From Granulicella mallensis MP5ACTX8 (GTDB lineage: Bacteria; Acidobacteriota; Terriglobia; Terriglobales; Acidobacteriaceae), in the NCBI RefSeq assembly GCF_000178955.2, contig NC_016631.1, forward strand, positions 3,286,001 to 3,350,000: a stretch of DNA of 64,000 nt, written 5' to 3'. The position numbers were made by a program, and so were the translations under genes. Positions within the stretch are counted from its first letter, which is position 1. Each line of letters starts with the position of its first letter. Shown piece by piece: positions 25,101-32,972 of the stretch. The notes below the pieces were generated by a model. That model was given only the letters and a program-made list of their open reading frames with translations. It did not search any database and was not told where the DNA came from.

Positions 25101-28100
25101 CTAGAAATAGAAATTCCCAGAGAGTTGTACCGTTCTGCCGCCAAAATTGAGACCAGTAATTTGGCCAAAGGTGCTGCTGCCCGGATAATTATTGGGTTCC
25201 CCGTAGCCCGGAACGTTGAATACGTTGAAGATATCTCCGCGGACCTTGAAGCCCATCCCATGATAAAGATTGAATGCCTTGAAGAGGGAGAGGTCGGTTT
25301 TGTTGAAGCCCGGGCTATAGACCAGCGTTCGTCCTGCCGGCCCATAAGCCGCTTTTCCGCCATTGTTCGAGACACTTACCTGCCCGGCTGATACAGGCTG
25401 GCCTGGATCGATCGCGACAGGAGGATTGATAAAGGCGCAAGGATTAAACCAGCTCTGCAATGTTTTTGTCTTCGTTGCGCAGGGCAGCCCAAATCCAAGC
25501 ACCGGGTCAGAAACGCCACCCGGCTTGAAGGGATCGGCGATCCTGACGGCGTTTGCTCGCCCGACCCCGCCTGTTGAGTTGTTGCTGGACTGAATGCTGA
25601 GTGGGTTACCAGATTGAACGGAGAATGCTATGTTTGCAGACCATCCACCGACAATCGTGTTGGCAATCCCTTTATGATTCATCCACTGCTTACCGGCGCC
25701 AAACGGGAGTTCATACCCTCCTGTCAGGGTAGCCCGATGGCGTACGTCCTGATAAGAACTGCCATAGTCGTAGCTAAGTCCAAGCTGGCGCGCGTTGCGA
25801 TAATCAATGCCGTTGGAGGCATCGCTCAGCGGCTGACGAGAATCATCGAGGGAATGAGAGAGCGTATAGGACGCGGCAAACTGGAGCCCCTTCGAGAATC
25901 TACGCTCCAGCTTTGTCTGCAGCGAGTTATAGTTCGCATCGGACCCATAGACAATATAACTTCCGTAATTGAGATCAGGGTAAGGACGTGCTGCCTGTGA
26001 ATCATCCCCTGGTCCGACTGGCAGCGGCTGGTTATTCGGGTCGACCGGTGTTTGTAAATGATGCGTTGTCGAACCGACATAAGCAACGGTAGCCGTCAGA
26101 TTAGAACTGAAGGAACGTTGCACGGTTAGATTGTATTGCTGAGAATAAGGCGTCTTTACATCGTCTGAGCCGTTCAAATTTGGCGAGGCCGCATTCTGGA
26201 TGATGCCTGTAGCCAGAACCTTGGACCATCCCGTTTCAAGCGTCTGACCGTTGGTCGGGCAGTTTCCATAAACGCAGCCTGTGCTATTGAAGTTGCTATT
26301 GAATGCAAAAGGTGGGTTTACGCCTAAATTGAGAGAATATCCGATACCCTCGAGCGCACCGTAGAAGATGCCGTACGCTCCACGAACGACAGTCTTATCG
26401 TTAACAGAGTAGGCAAATCCAATACGAGGAGCAAAGTTTTTGTAGTCGGGCTTCACCAGATAATGGTTATCTGTGTATTGCACGACCACACCATCTTTAG
26501 CAAAGTTTGCCAGCAGGTTGGCGGGCAGTGGATTACTGCGAGTGCTGGTCGGCAGCAGATAGGTTCCACCGGTGATATTTTGCGCCGGGTTATAGTTCAG
26601 CACAGGAACGTTCGGACGAAAATTGCCCATCTGATCGTTCCGCTCCCGCGCCGGCGTGGTGTATTCGTAACGAAGCCCGGCATTGATGGTGAGTTGCGAG
26701 GTGGCCTTCCAATCGTCCTGGAAATAGCCTGCACGCACCCAATAGATATTGTTGGTCGTTGTGATATTTGAAAGAGCCGAGCTGTTCATCTCGTTCAACA
26801 GCATGTCCGCTGCGCCGTAACCGGTTGTTCCCTGATTATTGGGATCCTGGGTGAACTTTCCACTAAAGTTTATTTGCCCAATCCCATTGTTCGGCTGAAG
26901 AGTGGCGACGCGGAGACTTTGAATGTTTACGCCAAAGTGCAGCGAATGATTGCCAACGATGCGAGTGACGTTGTCGTTGATCTGCCAAACGTTCTGGTGC
27001 TCATTGGAAGGCTCATATCCTGAGGCTCCAAAGTTGCTGATGCCATTGTTATTGTTCACATTGAAGGCAGGTATACCGCCAAGATTGGGCCCTGTAAGCA
27101 GTCCACCAAGCCCAAAGGATTCCGCAAGCCCTGTCTGGTTGTAACCAGCCTGGTAAAAGGCTGAATGATTCCAGTTGTAGCCATACCGCAGCTCATTGAT
27201 GAACTTCTCGCTAAACTCGTGGGTTTCGCTGAAAGCGAAGCTGCGGCTTTGGTTGATGACGGTCGAACCGCCAAAACCGGCCCCATCCAGAACACCGAAG
27301 GGTGAAGGCGAGAATTTAGGCTGATTTTCAAAGCTATATCGAGCGAATGCCTGGTCGTGGCTGGAGATATTCCAGTCTGTTCTTACATCGAACTGGTTGG
27401 TATTGATCGCCTGGTGCCCATTGAAGATGTAGTTGTTATACGTTTGCCCCGGAATACCAAAGTTTGGCTCAGGAAAGGCAGCTAGTAGTTTTTGGGCCAC
27501 TGGATCGACCTGTGCCGGGCAGATAACATTGATCTGCCCATTGCACGAAAGATAGTTGGTGGTCCCATTTGTTCCCGGCGCCGGACCTCCCGCGTTATAC
27601 AACTGCCGGTCATTATGGTTTGTGAGCGCCGGTTGCAGGAGTTCGCTGAAGTTTCCCTGACGCATCAAGTCGGTCGGTACCGTGTATTGTCCAGAGGAGC
27701 TCGTGGTGATTTCGCGCAGACCTTGATAGTCACCGAAGAAGAAGAGTTTATTCTTCCAGATTGGGCCGCCGAACGTAGCTCCGAACTGGTTATAGCGCAG
27801 CTCCGGAGAGACACGGCTGAAGTAGTTATTTCCGGTAATGGTGTTTAGTGCATCGTTCTGGAAATACTCCCATGCACTACCATGAAACGAGTTTGTTCCT
27901 GATTTGATACTGGCATTGATCACGGCTCCAGCAGAGTGCCCTAATTCAGCGCTATAGTCGCTCGTCTGGATCTTGAACTCCTGAAGAGCATCGGGTGGAG
28001 GATTGACGATGAAACTTGCTCCATTGAGGAAGTCCGTCAGATTCGAGTTGTTGTCCACACCGTCAAGAATGAAGTTGTTCTGTTCGGTTCGTTGACCATT

Positions 28101-28673
28101 GGCCGAGAAATCTCCACTTCCCGCATTTCGCGAACCCTGTTGCCCTTGATTGACGCCGGCGGTCAATTGCGCCAGGAACACATAGTTGCGGCTGGCCAGA
28201 GGGGTATTGTTGATCGTCTGCGAGTCGAACACGTGCCCGGAAGACCCATCTTCCGTCTGCATCAAGGGGATGCTTGAACCCGAAACATCTACAGTCTGCG
28301 TCGCAGCTCCAACTCGCAGGGTCACGTTCATGCCGAGGCGCTGGCTTACCTGCAGTTCAAAATCAGTGATGGATGTTGTTTGAAATCCGGACGCGGCAGC
28401 GGTGATCGTATAGTGACCGATCTTCAACGGCGAAAAAACGTACACACCTCGCTGATCGGTTGTCGTCTTCAACTCAAGCGCCGTCCCAAGATCTTTGATC
28501 GTCATACTGGCATTTGGAATGGCCGCTCCTTGTTGGTCAGTAACAGTGCCAGTAACCGATCCCTGGTCGACCTGGGCCCATGCTGATGGCATGGTGAACG
28601 AGAGCAGACAAATGGCTGAAAGTGCGCTGTAGAGGAGGAGCTTCTTGCTTCTATCCAGGAAATCTTTAAACAT
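25101..28673 (-). CDS. TonB-dependent receptor 2, Oar-like with carboxypeptidase-regulatory domain
   Basis: Paralogue of receptor 1, 1190 residues. Signal peptide MFKDFLDRSKKLLLYSAL to about PSAWAQ is nearly the same. The regulatory-like domain begins VTGTVTDQQGAAIPNASMTI. The plug has SQTINNTPLASRNYVFLAQLTAGVNQG, QNNFILDGVDNNSNLTDFLNG and GAVINASIKSGTNSFHGSAWEY. The barrel closes with VQLSGNFYF. AAGGAAGG lies about eight bases before the ATG. The promoter is the same as for receptor 1 but with a single operator. Divergent from it run the symporter and GH36 genes, so receptor, symporter and galactosidase form one control unit. Galacto-oligosaccharide import is the natural guess. The two paralogues differ most in the barrel, so they may take different oligosaccharides. 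Confidence 0.9.
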   Translation of the reverse strand: MFKDFLDRSKKLLLYSALSAICLLSFTMPSAWAQVDQGSVTGTVTDQQGAAIPNASMTIKDLGTALELKTTTDQRGVYVFSPLKIGHYTITAAASGFQTTSITDFELQVSQRLGMNVTLRVGAATQTVDVSGSSIPLMQTEDGSSGHVFDSQTINNTPLASRNYVFLAQLTAGVNQGQQGSRNAGSGDFSANGQRTEQNNFILDGVDNNSNLTDFLNGASFIVNPPPDALQEFKIQTSDYSAELGHSAGAVINASIKSGTNSFHGSAWEYFQNDALNTITGNNYFSRVSPELRYNQFGATFGGPIWKNKLFFFGDYQGLREITTSSSGQYTVPTDLMRQGNFSELLQPALTNHNDRQLYNAGGPAPGTNGTTNYLSCNGQINVICPAQVDPVAQKLLAAFPEPNFGIPGQTYNNYIFNGHQAINTNQFDVRTDWNISSHDQAFARYSFENQPKFSPSPFGVLDGAGFGGSTVINQSRSFAFSETHEFSEKFINELRYGYNWNHSAFYQAGYNQTGLAESFGLGGLLTGPNLGGIPAFNVNNNNGISNFGASGYEPSNEHQNVWQINDNVTRIVGNHSLHFGVNIQSLRVATLQPNNGIGQINFSGKFTQDPNNQGTTGYGAADMLLNEMNSSALSNITTTNNIYWVRAGYFQDDWKATSQLTINAGLRYEYTTPARERNDQMGNFRPNVPVLNYNPAQNITGGTYLLPTSTRSNPLPANLLANFAKDGVVVQYTDNHYLVKPDYKNFAPRIGFAYSVNDKTVVRGAYGIFYGALEGIGYSLNLGVNPPFAFNSNFNSTGCVYGNCPTNGQTLETGWSKVLATGIIQNAASPNLNGSDDVKTPYSQQYNLTVQRSFSSNLTATVAYVGSTTHHLQTPVDPNNQPLPVGPGDDSQAARPYPDLNYGSYIVYGSDANYNSLQTKLERRFSKGLQFAASYTLSHSLDDSRQPLSDASNGIDYRNARQLGLSYDYGSSYQDVRHRATLTGGYELPFGAGKQWMNHKGIANTIVGGWSANIAFSVQSGNPLSIQSSNNSTGGVGRANAVRIADPFKPGGVSDPVLGFGLPCATKTKTLQSWFNPCAFINPPVAIDPGQPVSAGQVSVSNNGGKAAYGPAGRTLVYSPGFNKTDLSLFKAFNLYHGMGFKVRGDIFNVFNVPGYGEPNNYPGSSTFGQITGLNFGGRTVQLSGNFYF

Positions 28674-28768
28674 ATGTTTAGCCTTCCTTCTGATTCGATC
28701 TGCAATCGCAACCTGCTCTGCTGCTCATAAGCAACGTACTTTGCGTAGAGGCCTTACCTACTGATTGA

Positions 28769-28782
28769 TGTATACGTATACA
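28769..28782. promoter_or_regulatory. Single LacI-type operator between receptor 2 and the symporter gene
   Basis: A perfect TGTATACGTATACA palindrome begins 15 bases downstream of the -10 box of the receptor 2 promoter. It lies in the 280-bp gap shared with the divergent symporter/GH36 unit and could control both directions, although I find no clear promoter for the plus-strand genes. Confidence 0.8.
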
Positions 28783-28797
28783 CGGAGAGTGTCAGAA

Positions 28798-28827
28798 TCT
28801 ATATTGGAATGCATAAGGAGTTGTCAA
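28798..28827 (-). promoter_or_regulatory. Sigma-70-type promoter of TonB receptor 2
   Basis: TTGACA (28822-28827) and TATAGA (28798-28803) on the minus strand are 18 bases apart. They are embedded in a stretch that matches the receptor 1 promoter (GAATCTATATTGGAAT against AAATCTATAGTGGAAC). Confidence 0.8.
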
Positions 28828-28953
28828 CTGAATTTTTCATAGATGCGACAATTACTTCCCCTCAGCCTCACTCTCCGCCGATACCTATGATTGCGCACAT
28901 ACTTAGAGGCACGCCTTAACCATCTCTTCAGCACCAGGTAAGACTTTAGACAC

Positions 28954-30552
28954 TTGCAAGCTTTCCCTCCCAATCCGCTCGACCTCACCGTCATCGGGGT
29001 CTACTTCGCCGCGACCATCCTGGTCGGGTGGCTCTTTCGTCGTAAGGCCCATTCCTCTTCCGACTTCTTTCATGCGGCCCGCACCTTGCCCACCGCCGTC
29101 ACGGCGATCGCCTTCGTCGCAGCCAATTGTGGCGCGCTCGAGATTGTCGGGATTGTCTCAGCCAGTGCGAAATATGGCGCAAAGACGCTTCATTTCTACT
29201 GGATAGGCGCCATTCCGGCGATGCTCTTTCTCTCCCTCTGCATGCTCCCGATTTACATGCGGAGCCGCGCACTCACCGTACCGGAGTTCCTGAAGCTGCG
29301 CTTCAACGGATCGACACGCACGCTGAATATCGTGTGCTGCGGCGTCATGATGATCTTGGTCTCCGGCATCAGCCTGTATGCGCTGGCACAGGTTTTGCGC
29401 ACTTTTCTTGGATGGAGTTTTACAGAGACCACATTATCCGCCGCAGCGATCGTCTTCCTGTATGTGTCCCTCGGCGGCCTGACAGCAACGATGTACAACG
29501 AGGTCATCCAGTTCGTCTTGATCGTCCTCGGGCTTCTGCCGCTCGTGTTCTTCATCCTGCATGATTTCCACGGCATGGCTGGTCTCACAGCGCAACTGGA
29601 GCCTGCCATGCGCCATACATGGGTAGGACTGCCCGTAGCAAATCCTCACGCCATCCCGATGGATGTCGTCGGCGTCTCCATGGGACTGGGGTTTGTTCTC
29701 AGCTTCGGATACTGGTGCACAGATTTCGTATTGATCCAACGCGCACTGGCCGCACGCACCACGGCCGGAGTACTCAACACTCCCCTCGTGGCGGCCTTCG
29801 TCAAGCTCCTGTTCCCTGTTTTGGTCGTTCTTCCCGGCCTGGCGGCGGCGGTTCTCTTCCGATCCGTTCCCGGGTTCCACTACGACCAGGCGTTGCCGGC
29901 TCTGATGATGCGTTACTACCGCCACGGCCTGCTCGGGTTCGGAATTACCGCCATCCTGGCAAGCCTGATGTCGGGACTGGCGGGAAATATCAACGCCCTC
30001 ACCACCATCTGGACGCACGATATCTATCGGGCCTCCCTGTCGCCGAATAAAAGTGACAGCCACTACGTTCGAGTGGGAAGAATCTCCACCCTGTTCGCGA
30101 TTCTGCTCAGCATCGCGACGGCCTATCTAGCCTTGTCCTTCAACAACATCATGGACTACCTGCAGTTGCTCTTCTCTCTGTTCAATGCCCCATTGCTGGC
30201 GACGTTTCTGCTGGGCATGTTCACGATGTGGGCTACCCCCAAGGCTGGCTTCTGGGGGCTCTTGATTGGGACACTCTCGTCGGTCGTGCACAACCTCGCC
30301 TACCGCCTGCACTGGATTACGTATGGAAGCGATATGAGCGCCAACTTCTACGGAGCCATTCTTGCCTTCTCCAGTTGTCTTGTCGTCACGGCCCTGCTGA
30401 GTGCGTTTACTCCGGCAAAGTCACGCGAGGAACTCGCCGACCTTACCTGTTGGACAGGCACACATCATGGCATTCAAATCCCCAGAGCGGCCGTGGTGCT
30501 TGCCGGTGTTGCACTCGTCATCTGCATCTTTTTGAGCATTCTTTTTCGATAG
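28954..30552 (+). CDS. Sodium:solute symporter (SSS family), probable sugar importer
   Basis: Inner-membrane permease of 532 residues with about thirteen to fourteen hydrophobic segments. The N-terminal LDLTVIGVYFAATILVGWLFRRKAHSSSDFFHAAR is the SSS family opening. ALEIVGIVSASAKYGAKTLHFYWIGAIPAM forms the first core helices, and LMSGLAGNINALTTIWTHDIYR is the conserved Na+-site region of galactose-type symporters. The start is a TTG with only a distant AGGT, so the exact first residue is uncertain. The GH36 gene follows after 93 bp on the same strand. The pair is divergent from receptor 2 across the operator. Sodium-coupled uptake of galactose or a released oligosaccharide is inferred from context. 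Confidence 0.87.
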   Translation: MQAFPPNPLDLTVIGVYFAATILVGWLFRRKAHSSSDFFHAARTLPTAVTAIAFVAANCGALEIVGIVSASAKYGAKTLHFYWIGAIPAMLFLSLCMLPIYMRSRALTVPEFLKLRFNGSTRTLNIVCCGVMMILVSGISLYALAQVLRTFLGWSFTETTLSAAAIVFLYVSLGGLTATMYNEVIQFVLIVLGLLPLVFFILHDFHGMAGLTAQLEPAMRHTWVGLPVANPHAIPMDVVGVSMGLGFVLSFGYWCTDFVLIQRALAARTTAGVLNTPLVAAFVKLLFPVLVVLPGLAAAVLFRSVPGFHYDQALPALMMRYYRHGLLGFGITAILASLMSGLAGNINALTTIWTHDIYRASLSPNKSDSHYVRVGRISTLFAILLSIATAYLALSFNNIMDYLQLLFSLFNAPLLATFLLGMFTMWATPKAGFWGLLIGTLSSVVHNLAYRLHWITYGSDMSANFYGAILAFSSCLVVTALLSAFTPAKSREELADLTCWTGTHHGIQIPRAAVVLAGVALVICIFLSILFR

Positions 30553-30645
30553 GGTGAAGCCGCAATGCGGTGCTTGAGTTTGCGGCGGCAAGAGAAATAA
30601 CCAGTTTGTAAGTGGAACGAAGTGATGCTTGGAGCAGGAAGAACT

Positions 30646-32922
30646 ATGAAAAATATTTTGAATACCCTTTTGTCCTCTGATAAAAGCAGCGCCAACGGAT
30701 TTCATCTTGTGTACAGGATGTTGCTGGCGACAGCGATCTTCATCGCTCCCCTGTGCCTCCGGGCTCAGGCGCAGACATCGTCTATCCACTTCGACAAGCA
30801 GACGAAGGTCTTCCGCATCGATGCAGCCGACGTGTCTTATATCTTCGGCGTCAATGAGAACAAGCAGGTTCAAACTCTTTACTGGGGCAAGCGTCTCAGC
30901 GCTGCAGACACCTTTGCTGCCTCTAAGTCCGCCCCAGGAGCTTCGTCCTCCGATCCATCCATAGACACGACACGGCAAGAGTTTGTCGCATGGGGTGGAG
31001 GACTGTACGTCGAGCCGGATCTGAAGGTCACCTTTCCCGATGGAAACCGAGATTTAGTTCTGCAATACGTCTCGCATACCATTGCCGGTAACCATCTGAC
31101 CCTGCAGCTCAAGGACGTATCGCGCGACGTCTACGTCGAACTGCAGTATGAGATTGACTCGGAGACCGGCATCCTGCGCCGTTCGGCAGAGGTGCAGAAT
31201 AAGACCTCCCTGCCGTTGACGATCGAGCAGATAGCCTCCGGCACGTGGACACTACCTCGCGCTCAGGATTATCGACTGCACTACCTTACAGGGCGCTGGG
31301 CCGGAGAGTGGAACCTTCGTGAGCAGGCAATCCAACCGGGCAAAATTACTTTGGAGAGCCGGCGCGGATCGACTGGAGCGCAAAATAATCCCTGGTTCGC
31401 AATCGACCGCAACAGCTCGAACGATCAGGATCAGGGCGATGTCTGGTTTGGCGCCCTCGGTTGGAGCGGGTCCTGGCAGATCAATATAGAACAGGATCAG
31501 ATTCAACAGGTACGCGTAACCGGCGGCCCTAATAGCTTTGACTTCGGCTATCGCCTGGCCGCGGGCGAAAGCCTGCAATCGCCCTACTTCTATGCAGGCT
31601 ACTCGCATGACGGCATTGGTGGAGCTTCTCGCCTGCTGCACCGATTTGAACTCTCCAGCATCCTGCCAGGCGCATCTCACCCCAAGTTGAGGCCTGTGCT
31701 TTATAACTCATGGGAAGCTACCGGTTTTAATGTCGACGAAGCGGGCCAGGAAGCCCTTGCAGAGAAGGCCGCCAGCATCGGGGTAGAGCGCTTTGTCGTA
31801 GACGATGGCTGGTTTGGACAGCGCGCGGACGATCATGCCGGGCTGGGCGACTGGTATGTGAATCCCGTAAAGTTTCCGCATGGCTTGAAGCCTCTGATCG
31901 ACAAGGTGCATTCGCTGGGGATGGACTTTGGCCTATGGATTGAGCCGGAGATGGTGAATCCCGATTCAGACCTCTACCGCAAGCATCCCGACTGGATATT
32001 GAACTTCACCGGAAGACCGCGCAGCGAGGGACGGCACCAGTTCGTACTGAATCTTGCCAGACCCGATGTCCGTGAGTATGTCTTCAACTTCATCGACAAG
32101 TTACTCGATGAGAATGACATTGCCTTTCTCAAGTGGGATTACAACCGTAACTGGTCGGAGCCAGGCTGGCCTGCGGTCTCACCCGACGAGCAAAAGAAGG
32201 TGTACGTCACCTACACGCAGAACCTCTATTCCATCCTGGAGGAGTTGCGCAGGAAACACCCGAAGATAGAGATCGAAAGCTGCTCCGGTGGAGGCAGCCG
32301 TGTCGATCTCGGCATCATGCGCTACACCGATGAGGTATGGCCCTCCGATAACACCGATGCCTTCGACCGCCTGAAGATACAGGACGGATTTACCTATGCC
32401 TACACGCCCGGCGTGATGATGGCCTGGGTAACTGACACGCCAACTCAGATCAATCATCGGACGGTTTCTCTGGACTATCGCTTCCTTTCCTCCATGCAGG
32501 GATCGCTGGGCATTGGAGCAAACCTCAACGACTGGAAACCGGAAGACTTTGCCACGGCAAAGAAGATGGTGGCACAGTACAAGCAGATTCGCGAGATCGT
32601 GCAGCGCGGCTCTCTGTACCGCCTGATTTCGCCACGAGATGGCAGCGAACAGTCGGTCACAGAAACGGTCTCACAAGACCAGACACGGGCTGTAGCCTTC
32701 GCCTTCCTGCATTCGAGCGAAATGCTCTACCCTTTTCCGCGAATCTATCTTCGTGGTCTAAAACCGGATGCCCTCTACCGGATTGAAGCACTGGATGGGA
32801 AGCTGGCCGGCGATTCACCGACGGTTGCCAGTGGAGCCTTCTGGATGCAGCAGGGCGTTGATGTAGACCTCAAAGGGGACTTCCAGGCCGCTGCGTTCTC
32901 CCTGAAGATCGTCTCCCAATAA
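30646..32922 (+). CDS. Glycoside hydrolase family 36 alpha-galactosidase
   Basis: Retaining alpha-galactosidase of 758 residues with a signal peptide (basic start, hydrophobic stretch to about APLCLRAQAQ), so it is probably periplasmic or exported. The beta-sandwich N-terminal domain ends near residue 330. The barrel shows PVLYNSWEATGFNVDE, VDDGWFGQR and DFGLWIEPEMVNPDSDLY. The nucleophile sits in FLKWDYNRNWSEPG (Asp about 498), and the acid/base region reads CSGGGSRVDLGIMRYTDEVWPSDNTDA. All these are strong GH36 group I features. The ATG at 30646 is chosen over one eight codons upstream because AGGAAG lies directly before it. It probably removes alpha-1,6-galactose from oligosaccharides that enter through receptor 2. 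Confidence 0.94.
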   Translation: MKNILNTLLSSDKSSANGFHLVYRMLLATAIFIAPLCLRAQAQTSSIHFDKQTKVFRIDAADVSYIFGVNENKQVQTLYWGKRLSAADTFAASKSAPGASSSDPSIDTTRQEFVAWGGGLYVEPDLKVTFPDGNRDLVLQYVSHTIAGNHLTLQLKDVSRDVYVELQYEIDSETGILRRSAEVQNKTSLPLTIEQIASGTWTLPRAQDYRLHYLTGRWAGEWNLREQAIQPGKITLESRRGSTGAQNNPWFAIDRNSSNDQDQGDVWFGALGWSGSWQINIEQDQIQQVRVTGGPNSFDFGYRLAAGESLQSPYFYAGYSHDGIGGASRLLHRFELSSILPGASHPKLRPVLYNSWEATGFNVDEAGQEALAEKAASIGVERFVVDDGWFGQRADDHAGLGDWYVNPVKFPHGLKPLIDKVHSLGMDFGLWIEPEMVNPDSDLYRKHPDWILNFTGRPRSEGRHQFVLNLARPDVREYVFNFIDKLLDENDIAFLKWDYNRNWSEPGWPAVSPDEQKKVYVTYTQNLYSILEELRRKHPKIEIESCSGGGSRVDLGIMRYTDEVWPSDNTDAFDRLKIQDGFTYAYTPGVMMAWVTDTPTQINHRTVSLDYRFLSSMQGSLGIGANLNDWKPEDFATAKKMVAQYKQIREIVQRGSLYRLISPRDGSEQSVTETVSQDQTRAVAFAFLHSSEMLYPFPRIYLRGLKPDALYRIEALDGKLAGDSPTVASGAFWMQQGVDVDLKGDFQAAAFSLKIVSQ

Positions 32923-32972
32923 ATTGAGCCTCCGCTGCATCGTGAAATGCCGCGGAGGCTCAGGCGTTATCA